Shown: positions 17,095 through 26,003 of the stretch, in pieces
Layout of the letters: each line of letters begins with the position of its first letter
Position numbering within the stretch: the first letter of the stretch is position 1
Assembly: GCA_942492125.1 (NCBI GenBank)
Contig: CALODM010000035.1
Location: 248,001 to 312,000, forward strand
Direction: 5' to 3'
DNA length: 64,000 bases
Source of the DNA: BCD1 sp942492125
GTDB taxonomy: Bacteria > Bacteroidota > Bacteroidia > Chitinophagales > Saprospiraceae
Notes under the pieces: generated by a model
Database searches by the model: none
What the model was told of the DNA's origin: nothing
The model's input: the letters and a program-made list of their open reading frames with translations, nothing else
Translations under genes and position numbers: made by a program

Positions 17095-20000
17095 ATGGAG
17101 AGAATAGTTTTAATTTTGACTTTTCTTATTATTTCAGGAAATATCATATCCCAATCCTTTCCTTCCCACCAAGACAATCCCGAATGGTCGTTGAAAAATT
17201 GTTTTTCAGAAGATTTAGTATTAATTACTACTTTACCTGATACGCTAATAGAAGGAAAATGGTGGACTCCTCTTCAACGTTCAGACAACCTTTGGGAGTT
17301 TCCTCAATATTACAGGATAGATGGTCAAAGGGTTTACTATCGGACAGAAGAAAGTAATTCTGGACAAAAAGAATTTTTAATGTATGACTTTTCTCTTGAA
17401 GAAGGCGATTCAGTTTATATTGGGGTTCCGGGAAGTACTTTTTTAAGTGATAGCCTTTTATTTACTGTTTCTTTCGTAAACACTGTATTTTTTGGAGAAT
17501 ATCCAAGAAAAATTTTATTGGGATCTGCTACAGCAGAAGTTGCTACAAATTTTTACCATCAGGTAGTTTTGATTTGGGTTGAAGGAGTCGGAGATATCGA
17601 ATTTCATCCATTTTATTCGGGATACTGCCTATATCAACAAGGAGGCTCTTGCCCATATTGTGAAGATTATGTTTGCTTGACGACTTCTCAGGGAGTTCTT
17701 TATGCGGAACCAGATTTTGATTATTGCGAATATTCGGATTTTAATCCTACAAGAATATATGTGGATCAAGATGTGGCCTCTGATTTTCAAAACGGAAGCA
17801 ATTGGCAGTATGCTTTTCAGGATCTACAAGAGGCAATTGCCATTGCAGAACCTGGTGATAGCATTTGGGTGGCTGAGGGTACCTATTTTCCCACTATAAG
17901 CAGAGACAGAGAAATATTTTTCAATCTCAATCCAGGGGTGAAAATTTTTGGAGGTTTTGAAGGAACTGAAACAGATCTTAGCCAGCGGGATTGGGAAAGT
18001 CATGAAACCATTTTGAGCGGAGATATTGGAGTAACCGAAGATTCTACAGACAATAGTTACCATGTCGTTTATTCCGAAGGAACTGATAGTACAGCCGTTT
18101 TGGATGGTTTTACCATTACAAGGGGTTATGCTATTCACCCTAATAGTGGTTATTTAGGTTCTTTAAACCGAGGTGGTGGTATGTTGGTGAACACCAATGA
18201 ATTTTTTCCAGTAGCTTCACCAATAATCAGAAATTGTCAGTTCCGTTTAAATGTTGGTTCTTACGGAGGTGCAATGGCTTTTAATGGAGAATATGGAGGT
18301 TATGCGAATCCTACATTGGATAATTGTGGTTTTTTTCGGAATAAAGGAACAATAGAAGGAGGGGCAATTTACAAGATTGGACCAAGTCAAAATGAATTTC
18401 CTTCAGTATATAATAGTTGTAAATTTGAAGAAAATTGGGCTTGGCTGGGTGCTGGTGCAATTTTTATGGTTGATGCATGTAATTCTCATGTTTTTAACAA
18501 TTGTACTTTTATAAATAATGAATCAGTAGGGGGGGGGGGAGCAATTTTTTATTTACCTAATTGTGAGAATGGTTCAGTTTCTATTGTGAATACTCACTTC
18601 GAAGGTAATGAAGGAATTGATAGTGGAGGGTTCGGGTTTATTAATAACGGAATTTCTACGGATATAATCCCACATTATTCTTTTGAAGTAATTAATTGCA
18701 CATTCTTGGGAAACGAAGCACCTTATGGATTTGGAGGAGGGGTGCATTTTGCTACCTATTCGGATAGTTGTTTTATTGATGTTTTTAATTCCAGTTTTAT
18801 TGATAATGTTGCTGGGGAAGGGGGCGGAGGCATATACCTATACTCTGGCTCAGGAAGTGTGATTGATTTGCAAATAAACTCAAGCATCTTTAATAATAAT
18901 CGAGGGCTAGGTTATCCCGGTGGAGGAGGGGTAGAAATTTTTGGTCAACTTTTTGCTCCAGATTATATAAAAACCTTTTTAGAATTAAATAATAGTATAT
19001 TTTTTGACAATCGAGGCGCTGTTGAAATAGGAACAGGTACCGGGTTGGCAGTCAGCAGTATTAATAGTTGCAGTTTTTTAAACAATGGTAATTATCCTCT
19101 AACCAAAAACTGGTCAAGTAATTTTGATTATATCAATAATTATAATGATTTTTCAATTTCCAATAGTATAATCTGGGAGCCACAAGCCCCATTAACCCAG
19201 GTTTTTTATAATGGTTCGCCCCTCAATCAGCATTTATTCGATTATTCTATCCGTAATTGTCTTGTCAGTCATCCTATATGTGATTTACCTGGAGGAGAAG
19301 AAGCTTGTCAGGAAGGGATGATTTTTGAGCAAGACCCTATGTTTTTAAATGAAGAACAAGGGGATTTACACATTGGTGCGTGTTCACCAGCTATAAATGC
19401 CGGAAACAATATTTATGGAACACATTTAACAATGGATTTAGATGACAATTCAAGGATTCTGGAAGATGTGATAGACCTGGGAGCCTATGAAAGAACCACT
19501 TTCTTCATGGAGTTGAATAATATTGATAGTGTGTCATGCAATGGCGGTGAAAATGGAGCCTTACAATTCGAAACCAATGGTGATTTACCTTTAGCCTATC
19601 TTTGGGAAAATGGTTCTATTACTGATACAACTGTCTCTAATTTATCTGCTGGAGAATATTCATACACTATCACCGATGCTGCAGGATGCCAGGATACGAT
19701 AAGTGTATCAATTTCTGAACCAGAAATTGTAGATGTAAATTACAACATTCAGGATGCCAGTGCTTTTGATGCTTGGGATGGTGCATTAACTTTGCTGGAA
19801 GTCTCTGGAGGAACACCACCATACGAATGGTTTTGGAATACAGAAGATACCGTTTCCTCTTTGGAAAATATCCCACAAGGATGGTATATACTTAACGTGC
19901 TAGATGCTAATGAATGTCTATACACCTATAACTTTGAAGTGAGCTGGGTGAATGCTGATGGGGAAATAGATAAATCAGAAAATATTGTAGTGTTTCCTAA

Positions 20001-20223
20001 CCCCGTAAAGCAAGGCAATTTTTTTCAATTGCTTTTTCCAAAATCAATCGACAATCTTAGGGTTGAAATAATTGATGTTTCAGGAAAAGTATTATCTACT
20101 TTTGAGAATAATCAGGGTTCTAAATTGAATATATCAACAAGGTCTTTTTCGGCAGGTCTTTATTGGATTCGAGTAGTAGAAAAGTTTGGCGGAAACAAAA
20201 TATTGTGTTTTATGGTGTATTGA
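17095..20223 (+). CDS. Large secreted beta-helix/SprB-repeat surface protein with T9SS domain
   Basis: A 1042-residue exported protein (signal peptide, about residues 1-20). Residues about 220-780 form a right-handed parallel beta-helix: repeated N-x-xF-x-x-N-x-A/G pattern, GGGAI turns and the opening IYVDQDVASDFQNG typical of polymorphic-outer-membrane-type helices. Residues about 805-950 hold two SprB-like repeats (VSCNGGENGAL..., GEYSYTITDAAGCQDT). The last ~75 residues (VVFPNPVKQGNFFQL...) are a type A T9SS sorting domain. Likely a surface adhesin. A run of 11 G (18529-18539) lies within the helix coding region and could cause reversible frameshifts. Confidence 0.85.
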   Translation: MERIVLILTFLIISGNIISQSFPSHQDNPEWSLKNCFSEDLVLITTLPDTLIEGKWWTPLQRSDNLWEFPQYYRIDGQRVYYRTEESNSGQKEFLMYDFSLEEGDSVYIGVPGSTFLSDSLLFTVSFVNTVFFGEYPRKILLGSATAEVATNFYHQVVLIWVEGVGDIEFHPFYSGYCLYQQGGSCPYCEDYVCLTTSQGVLYAEPDFDYCEYSDFNPTRIYVDQDVASDFQNGSNWQYAFQDLQEAIAIAEPGDSIWVAEGTYFPTISRDREIFFNLNPGVKIFGGFEGTETDLSQRDWESHETILSGDIGVTEDSTDNSYHVVYSEGTDSTAVLDGFTITRGYAIHPNSGYLGSLNRGGGMLVNTNEFFPVASPIIRNCQFRLNVGSYGGAMAFNGEYGGYANPTLDNCGFFRNKGTIEGGAIYKIGPSQNEFPSVYNSCKFEENWAWLGAGAIFMVDACNSHVFNNCTFINNESVGGGGAIFYLPNCENGSVSIVNTHFEGNEGIDSGGFGFINNGISTDIIPHYSFEVINCTFLGNEAPYGFGGGVHFATYSDSCFIDVFNSSFIDNVAGEGGGGIYLYSGSGSVIDLQINSSIFNNNRGLGYPGGGGVEIFGQLFAPDYIKTFLELNNSIFFDNRGAVEIGTGTGLAVSSINSCSFLNNGNYPLTKNWSSNFDYINNYNDFSISNSIIWEPQAPLTQVFYNGSPLNQHLFDYSIRNCLVSHPICDLPGGEEACQEGMIFEQDPMFLNEEQGDLHIGACSPAINAGNNIYGTHLTMDLDDNSRILEDVIDLGAYERTTFFMELNNIDSVSCNGGENGALQFETNGDLPLAYLWENGSITDTTVSNLSAGEYSYTITDAAGCQDTISVSISEPEIVDVNYNIQDASAFDAWDGALTLLEVSGGTPPYEWFWNTEDTVSSLENIPQGWYILNVLDANECLYTYNFEVSWVNADGEIDKSENIVVFPNPVKQGNFFQLLFPKSIDNLRVEIIDVSGKVLSTFENNQGSKLNISTRSFSAGLYWIRVVEKFGGNKILCFMVY
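18529..18539. repeat. Homopolymer G11 inside a surface-protein gene
   Basis: Eleven consecutive G encode the Gly run in ESVGGGGAIF. As sequenced, the frame is open (phase ON). Gain or loss of one G would truncate the protein at about residue 480 of 1042. Confidence 0.85.
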
Positions 20224-20695
20224 GCGGAATGATTTAGGTTGTCAAAGTTGGAAGAACCTTTTAAGGTGAATAATAATAAAAGGAGGACAATAATGCATTG
20301 AAGTTCCGTGGAGAGAATTTTAATACAATCTGTGAGTAGGTGAGTGTTGATTCTTAAGTCAAAAATCAATTTTGTTTGATCGTAGTTAGAATTCCACTAG
20401 AAGATAATTCAATCAAAGATAGTTTTCATTTGGTTTTTTGGGGTGGGATAGTTCATTTAAGTGTGTCCCTTGTTAATAATTATATTCAATAAGAAAGCAC
20501 AGCTTTCTGTGCTTTAGTGGAAAAACCGGGAAAGAAGGCGATCACTAGGTTTCAATGGTGAAACTAATCTACTTAAATGAGTTGATTTATGGTGTTGCTC
20601 AATAACAGGAGCCTTGAAGGGTAGCGGGGGCATACCTATTAGTTTTTTTGTTATACAATAATTGGGTAGCTGTTATTGTGGTGTATTACATGGGG
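20224..20695. other. Intergenic stretch before the IS element
   Basis: No supported gene. It contains a hairpin AAAGCACAG (20494-20502) / CTGTGCTTT (20507-20515) that may terminate the upstream adhesin transcript or be an old IS end. The remainder is AT-rich with no recognised motif. Confidence 0.5.
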
Positions 20696-20741
20696 TGAAG
20701 ACTTCCCAGTCTTAGGACAGCCCTAAATTTAAATTTTCCTT

Positions 20742-21668
20742 TTAAATTTCACGTACACTTCCCACCATTGATGGTGGAGAAAATGTCAAGGCCGACGACA
20801 GTATGGAGTCGTGCCATTTAGCCTTGATGTTTTCGTAAGCATCAATAACTTTGTGTCGGGCAATTTTAAAATCCACCGGACTTTTACCGCCCAAAGATTG
20901 ATGCGGATGTCCGCTATTGTACTTTGCTTTCCACTGTGTGCTTAGCCAGTTAACCTCGGCCAGACTTTCAAAAATATAGGCATCCAACACATCTTCCCTA
21001 TAAGTCCGGTTCAATCTTTCTATGTAGGCATTCTGACTGGGTTTTCCAGGTTGAATGAACCACTGTTCTACCTGGTGCTTTTCACAAAACAAGCGCATCG
21101 TATTACTCGTAAATTCCGGTCCGTTGTCCGTTCTGATGCTGGAAGGAGTGCCTCGTTCAAAAAACAGCTTTTCCAGTACTCGGCCAACTCGCTGGGCCGG
21201 AAAACTGATACCTGCCTCCACCGCCAGAACCTCCCGGTTAAAATCATCAATAATGGTCAGTATGCGTATTTTCCTGCCATCGGCTAATACATCACTCATA
21301 AAATCCATACTCCACGTCACATTGGGCATGAGCGGCTGCGAAAGCGCTCGTTCATAAGGACGATTTAGGCGTTTTTTGTGCTTTCGTCTCAATCCCAGTT
21401 TCAGATTGCGGTATACACGAAGTACACGCTTGCGGTTCCAGATAATGCCTTCGGATCTAATCTTCAAATAATACCAGTCAAATCCTCGTGTAGGATATTC
21501 CTCTGCCAATGCCTGTAATTTTACCTCTACTTCACTGTCATCTTTAATGCTCTTGTGGTAAAATGTAGATCGATTCATTCGGATGGTCTTACAGATCACC
21601 TTTAGACTGGCCTGGTATTTATCTTTTAAATAGTGGACTATTTTTTTCTTAGCCGAAGGCTTTACCAC
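20742..21668 (-). CDS. IS3-family transposase OrfB (DDE catalytic subunit)
   Basis: 308 residues with the IS3 OrfB layout: an N-terminal helix-turn-helix-like region, then a retroviral-type integrase core. Catalytic residues are Asp in WSMDFMSD, Asp in IRTDNGPEF and Glu in NAYIERLNRTYREDVL, the D,D(35)E arrangement. A GTG at 21668 allows separate initiation, but the active protein is normally the OrfAB fusion made by -1 frameshifting on A6G (21668-21674). It lies wholly within the inverted repeats at 20696 and 21990. Confidence 0.95.
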   Translation of the reverse strand: MVKPSAKKKIVHYLKDKYQASLKVICKTIRMNRSTFYHKSIKDDSEVEVKLQALAEEYPTRGFDWYYLKIRSEGIIWNRKRVLRVYRNLKLGLRRKHKKRLNRPYERALSQPLMPNVTWSMDFMSDVLADGRKIRILTIIDDFNREVLAVEAGISFPAQRVGRVLEKLFFERGTPSSIRTDNGPEFTSNTMRLFCEKHQVEQWFIQPGKPSQNAYIERLNRTYREDVLDAYIFESLAEVNWLSTQWKAKYNSGHPHQSLGGKSPVDFKIARHKVIDAYENIKAKWHDSILSSALTFSPPSMVGSVREI

Positions 21669-21928
21669 TTTTTTCCCAATACATCTTTGAGCATGGTATT
21701 CTGCAGGGCCAGCTCGGCATACATGCGCTTAAGCTTGGCATTCTCTTCCTGGAGAGCCTTCAACTCCTTGAGCTGGGAAACTTCCATACCGCCGTATTTT
21801 TTGCGCCAGTTGTAAAAGGTACCATTGGCAATGCCCAATTCCCGGCAGATGTCCTCTACCGAGCGGCCGGCTTCATTTTCCTTGATCGCCTTGACGATCT
21901 GACTTTCTGTGTATTTACTTTTTTTCAT
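21662..21928 (-). CDS. IS3-family OrfA (HTH DNA-binding subunit)
   Basis: 88 residues: an N-terminal HTH_Tnp_1 domain (KYTESQIVKAIKENEAGRS, CRELGIANGTFYNWRKKYGG) and a C-terminal leucine-zipper-like coiled coil (LKELKALQEENAKLKRMYAE), the classical IS3/IS407 OrfA. It overlaps orfB by 7 bp, with a slippery AAAAAAG just before its stop, supporting programmed -1 frameshifting into orfB. Confidence 0.93.
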   Translation of the reverse strand: MKKSKYTESQIVKAIKENEAGRSVEDICRELGIANGTFYNWRKKYGGMEVSQLKELKALQEENAKLKRMYAELALQNTMLKDVLGKKW

Positions 21929-22355
21929 AACAGCTTAAATTTAATCATTTTTTCACTTTTTAAGCTGTCCGGTTTTTAGGGAAGTCTTCAGGGGTTCTCG
22001 TTACAATGTTATACCAAATAAACAGCTTTTCGAGACAATGATAGATATTAAAATCTAATCAACAAAAATTTCGCAAAATATTATCATTATTTTTAATTGA
22101 TCTAAATAATTAAAAATAGCCTTAGTGTTTATTCGTAACATAACATGGTGTGTTCGTGTGGAAAAAGGGTGTTTTGTCACTGTTAAGTAAAGAACATTCT
22201 GCAAACTTTTTGACATCTCTATTTGCCTTTCTGGATTTTTTAGGAACTAAAAAATCATGCTAGAGAACCTGACAAATTACTGAAATAAATTGAATTTATA
22301 AATCCTAAATGTCCCTAATAAAGAAGCAAAATGAGTGGCAAAATGACAATAAAAA

Positions 22356-22390
22356 AAGCCTAAAACGTTATGAATTAACGAATTAGACTT
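22356..22390 (-). terminator. Degenerate copy of the tRNA-Arg terminator at a cassette junction
   Basis: AAGCCTAA (22356-22363) with TTAGACTT (22383-22390) and inner AACGTT/TTAACG, minus-strand T tract. It aligns in position with the stems at 14418 and 25882, right before a tRNA core at 22400. The stretch 21991-22355 holds no recognised gene. Confidence 0.6.
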
Positions 22391-22399
22391 TTTGTTAAA

Positions 22400-23151
22400 G
22401 TGATCCCGCCAGGAATAAAAGGGACTCGGATAACCACTTTATTATCAAGTAAATAGATAATAAAAAGTTTTAAACTTGGAAATATTTAAAACAAAAAATT
22501 CGCTTTTGGCTTAGGACAATTTTTTTACACCCTCTGAATATTAATTTGCACCCTCTTTTTTGAACGATTGCTTATACTGAGGTTCCCCGCCTTTCTAGTA
22601 GTGGTGCTGATATATTCTATTTTGGTTCGCTTTCTGTTTCTACAGATTCTGAAACGAATTAATAACAGACTTTGTGCATGGAATCGATTCTATTGACCTA
22701 AGTGCCTTCAGCTTTACCTCTATAGCTGATTTTACTTTTGTTTAGGGAAAAGAAAGTAGAAAAAAAAGATCTCTGAAGGTTTTACTTTCTCGATATTCAA
22801 TTATTGCTTTCATGTTTAAATATTGGCTTATTCACTTGAGAAGAATCTATGAATTTGTTTTGTTAGGGAAATATATTAACTTAGCGGTGTTTATTCAGTA
22901 TCCCCCCGGATAGTTTTGGTGAAACAGAACCCCGTTCACTCACCTTTGGCTAATGCGAATCCTCGCATTCTGCTTTTCCTTTTTGGGGAGTTACTTGTTT
23001 TTCACCAAAATATTTTTGCAAATGAAAAAGTTACACTTTTTTAAATTATCCCTGATTTTATTGCTGTTCATTTTTATGACTAGTTGCTCCAAAGAAACTA
23101 TTAACCAAAATAATTCCACTGAAGCTGAGCGATCAGCTAAAGTACAGGAAC
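22400..23151 (+). repeat. tRNA 3'-end core (22400-22414) and long direct repeat, copy L3
   Basis: The core gtgatcccgccagga is followed by about 735 bp nearly identical to 10298-11099, through the promoter (TTTG 22854-22857, N19, TAACTTAG 22877-22884), the leader and the first codons of the lipoprotein gene. The non-coding stretch 22415-22853 has no supported ORF. Unlike L1 it lacks the 72-bp palindrome, and its lipoprotein gene continues beyond the repeat. Confidence 0.88.
22911..23021 (+). promoter_or_regulatory. Structured RNA leader, copy C
   Basis: Nearly identical to copy A: P1 TTTTGGTGAAA (22914-22924) with TTTCACCAAAA (23000-23010), then CCCC/GGGG, AATGCGA/TCGCATT and TTCACTCACC. The lipoprotein ATG is at 23022. 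Being a recent duplicate of copy A, it adds no independent covariation. Confidence 0.65.
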
Positions 23152-24165
23152 TTACAGATCGGATTGTTGACTTTTACGAAAGGGTGAACCCAGATCGAGA
23201 TGAACCTAATTTTAGAGATGAAGGAACTAACCTTACCGTCGAAGAAGGTGTATGGGGCATTGAAGCACTGATGAATATTTATTTCTCCAGGGCAAACATT
23301 GCTGTTGATGAAATAAGCACGAGTGAAGTGACTTTCTCTGTGCCTGTTGTTGATAATACAATCAGTAACGAAGATTTGACGAACGCCTATGTGACAGCAT
23401 GGCAAGACTTGTTGAATAATTATAATTCAAGGGATTGGGTGAACAAGCAAACCATATTTGTAGATTTGACAATTGAATCTGCTACTTCTACCGAAGCCCA
23501 AATCAGGGCAACCAGCGTAATAGGTAAAGTTACAGAAGGAGAAACTACAATAATGTCCCCGGATTGTGACCAAATAGGTCCAGTCTTTTTTGAAGGCGAT
23601 GACTGGCTTGCTGGCTATGCTGCAGGAGAAGGGAAGTGTGACGGGACTATCCTAGAATCGAATGCCGCAGAAGAGTTGGAAAAGAAGCTCAATTACTATT
23701 ACCCATTGGCTCATCCGATTGTTAGCCCGAATCCTTATGAACCATATCATGTTGGCTTTATTGAAATACAGACAATATGGGATATTGAACCCTGTTGTTA
23801 ATGAACTTCTTAACGAATCAGATAATGTTCAGTGGGATAATAACAGAGATTACCTTATGTACACTACATCAGATTTTTACCCTAACTACCATACTCCTGA
23901 TTGTTTAGATTATAATGATATGAATTGGTATTATTGTAAGATGTGGGGTATTATAGATGTTATGCTTCCAACGGGTAGAGAATTTATATCTGTTGATGTT
24001 GAAGCAGATGCCTGGTTTCCTGCGGGCAGTACAACAAGAGTTCATACCATGGATTTATATCATGGGATACCTCTTTTTGTTTCAGATATTGATGATGGAA
24101 ACCCAGGATCAGGACCATTTATAGAGAGTGTAGAGTTAACGGAAATTATTTTGAGCATCGAATAA
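23022..24165 (+). pseudogene. Lipoprotein of unknown function with a single frameshift
   Basis: The start is ATG 23022 after the leader, giving a lipoprotein signal peptide with lipobox FMTSC. An in-frame ATG at 22953 lies inside leader stem P3 and is rejected. The frame closes at 23801 after WDIEPCC. One extra C in the CCC run at 23790-23792 explains this: removing it joins WDIEP to VVNELLNESDN and continues to 24165, for about 380 residues in all. No recognised domain; acidic, probably surface-exposed. Because a single homopolymer indel is involved, sequencing error is a real alternative to a true mutation. Confidence 0.65.
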
Positions 24166-24175
24166 CTAAAAAAAG

Positions 24176-24205
24176 TTACCCTGCCAGAAGTTCCTGGCAG
24201 GGTAA
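24176..24205. terminator. Perfect 12-bp inverted repeat between lipoprotein and T9SS gene
   Basis: TTACCCTGCCAG (24176-24187) and CTGGCAGGGTAA (24194-24205). The T tract is on the minus-strand side (CTTTTTTTAG), although both neighbours are on the plus strand. It may still end plus-strand transcripts inefficiently or act as a bidirectional element. Confidence 0.6.
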
Positions 24206-24217
24206 AATCCACATGAT

Positions 24218-25651
24218 ATGGTAAAGAGATTATTGTCACTCATTTTTTTCCTTTTAACTACTTTCTGTTTACTTAGCCAAGGAGGTTTTGAATATATTTC
24301 TCTGCTTTCTTTCAATCAGGAGGCTATTGCTGTTGAGGAAAATACAGAGGGGAATTATATTTTGGCTATAGGGATTGATACTATCAGTGGTCAGGGCATT
24401 AAATTTTATGAGTTAGATCAGGAAGGCCAAGTAATTAATTCAAAAACCATTTATGAATCGGGTTGCACACTGCATATTGCACAAGTATTTCCTGTACAGG
24501 ATTATTACTTAGCTTTTGGAAATAAGGATTGTGATGAAGAAAACACTAATAAGGTGTGGGTGCTGAAACTATCTTTAACATTAGATATTATCGATGAACA
24601 AATCTATGAATTATCAGAGCAAGAAGGATATTTTATTAATCCTCGTGCAAGATTGTTAGACGATTCCACTATTGCTTTTAGTGCAATTTTTAGAACTGGC
24701 CCTTACTATCGTCCAATGGGGGGCGTATTGGAATTTAATGAGGCTTCTTTTACTTATTCAATATGGGAAAATAATTCTGATTTCATTAATGATTTTGCTG
24801 TGCGGTCTGATTCCGCAGGTTATATTTTGTATGGGGCACGTCTTTATTATACCGATTCACTTTTTACCGTAAAACAGGTTATTGAAGAACCTTCAGGTAA
24901 TTTTGGAATATCACAACAAGGAACCATTGAAGAATTTAATGATTCTTTACTATTACTAACAGGTAAATATGGGTCGCTTGATATTGACGGGATTATTGTA
25001 GGGGTTTATAACTATAATTTTGAAGTTATTCAATATGACACTATTGCTACTCTGCCAGATGATGACCCAGTAAAGAATTTTCCGGCTCCTAAGATAAGCT
25101 TAAGTAAAGACCTCTCTGGAGACCATTTTTATCTTGGTGGTATTCTCAATATAGATATTTTCAATTATCCTTATAGCAATAACCTTTCCTCGTTTGTTTT
25201 AACTAAATATGATATGTCATTAAATAAGTATTGGCAAAAAACATACGGAGGTGATGCGTATTATTTCATGCGAGGATTAATTGCTACATCCGACGGAGGA
25301 TGTTTGATGTACGGGTTTAGGTATCAGGTTGGGAGCCAAACGGAAGCCTATGTATTGAAAGTTGACGGTGACGGGATAGTTACCGGCACTATGAGTATTC
25401 CCTTGCCTGGTGACAGGTTTTTATTATATCCGAATCCGTTCCAAAACACCGTTGTCGTAGAAACCTCAAGGAGCATAGACAAACCCATTTTTTTCAAACT
25501 CTTTGATGTCACAGGTAGAATGGTTTTTGAATCGAATATTTCCAACACACAACAACTACTCGATTTTTCTTTCTTAAATATGTCAGGGATTTTTACCTAT
25601 AAAATAGAAGGGCAAAATGTTCTGCAAAGTGGTGTACTGATAAAGATATAG
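24218..25651 (+). CDS. Secreted beta-propeller-like protein with T9SS domain
   Basis: 477 residues with an N-terminal signal peptide (MVKRLLSLIFFLLTTFCLLSQ). The body has repeated blades of the style TSDGGCLMYGF / DGDGIVTG, seen in Bacteroidota secreted beta-propeller proteins. The last ~75 residues (LLYPNPFQNTVVVET...) are a type A T9SS sorting domain. No catalytic motif is seen. It is the last intact gene of cassette 3 before the tRNA and has no copy of the structured leader. Confidence 0.75.
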   Translation: MVKRLLSLIFFLLTTFCLLSQGGFEYISLLSFNQEAIAVEENTEGNYILAIGIDTISGQGIKFYELDQEGQVINSKTIYESGCTLHIAQVFPVQDYYLAFGNKDCDEENTNKVWVLKLSLTLDIIDEQIYELSEQEGYFINPRARLLDDSTIAFSAIFRTGPYYRPMGGVLEFNEASFTYSIWENNSDFINDFAVRSDSAGYILYGARLYYTDSLFTVKQVIEEPSGNFGISQQGTIEEFNDSLLLLTGKYGSLDIDGIIVGVYNYNFEVIQYDTIATLPDDDPVKNFPAPKISLSKDLSGDHFYLGGILNIDIFNYPYSNNLSSFVLTKYDMSLNKYWQKTYGGDAYYFMRGLIATSDGGCLMYGFRYQVGSQTEAYVLKVDGDGIVTGTMSIPLPGDRFLLYPNPFQNTVVVETSRSIDKPIFFKLFDVTGRMVFESNISNTQQLLDFSFLNMSGIFTYKIEGQNVLQSGVLIKI

Positions 25652-25652
25652 T

Positions 25653-25781
25653 AGTGCTTCCTTGCAAAGATCCAAGATTGATAAAAAGGACTTGGAGAAC
25701 AAAGCCAAACGCCTGGAGCGCAAAAACTGGAACTTTGTTCTGAATATTGCTTTGATTGAAATACGCTTACAGGGCTTTTAG
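25653..25781 (+). pseudogene. Short coding remnant at the cassette right end
   Basis: A 43-codon open stretch without start codon, reading KDLENKAKRLERK, NWNFVLNIALIEIR and ending LQGF-stop. It looks like the basic, helical C-terminus of a larger protein, perhaps a transposase, but the family is not identified. The terminal LQGF-stop overlaps the beginning of repeat R3, and R1 has QGF-stop at the same place. Confidence 0.35.
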
Positions 25782-25928
25782 TAAGTATGGTATTGGATAC
25801 TTAGAAAATTAAAGAAGCTCAATCGGCTGTCTCGAGTACTTGGCATGGGCGTTTCTTTTAACAAGGAAAGTAAAGGGCAACAAAAAAGCCTAAAACATTG
25901 ATAAACAATGAATTAGGCTTCAATTTAA
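25769..25928 (+). repeat. Cassette right-end repeat R3
   Basis: About 160 bp matching 14301-14460, and for its first 60 bp also 11095-11154. It runs up to the 3' end of the intact tRNA-Arg and includes that gene's terminator. Confidence 0.85.
25882..25920 (-). terminator. tRNA-Arg terminator
   Basis: On the minus strand, stem AAGCCTAA/TTAGGCTT (25887-25894 with 25913-25920), extended by CATTG/CAATG, followed by six T. It lies 10 nt downstream of the tRNA 3' end. Its duplication at 14418 suggests that the mobile cassette carries its own copy. Confidence 0.8.
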
Positions 25929-25929
25929 G

Positions 25930-26003
25930 TGATCCCGCCAGGACTCGAACCTGGAACCTGCTGCTTAGAAGGCAGCTGCTCTATCCAGTTGAGCTACGAG
26001 ACC
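25930..26003 (-). tRNA. tRNA-Arg (anticodon TCT)
   Basis: The reverse complement folds as a full cloverleaf: acceptor GGTCTCG with CGGGATC (two G-T pairs), D-stem GCTC/GAGC, anticodon stem GCTGC/GCAGC with loop CTTCTAA (anticodon TCT), T-arm CCAGG-TTCGAGT-CCTGG, discriminator A. It reads AGA codons, and AGG by wobble. The 3' half is the source of the core repeats at 10283, 14461 and 22400. The 5' half is the source of the tandem repeats at 26004-26315. Confidence 0.97.

Larger units (their letters stand above)
20696..21990 (-). mobile_element. IS3-family insertion sequence (IS407-like group)
   Basis: The 1295-bp element is bounded by inverted repeats beginning TGAAGACTTCCC at 20696-20707 and ending gggaagtcttca at 21979-21990. 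A second matching block (GGACAGC) lies slightly further in on both sides. Both ends are flanked by GGGG (20692-20695, 21991-21994), a plausible 4-bp target duplication typical of the IS407 group. It contains overlapping orfA and orfB. It appears intact and could still move. Confidence 0.9.
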
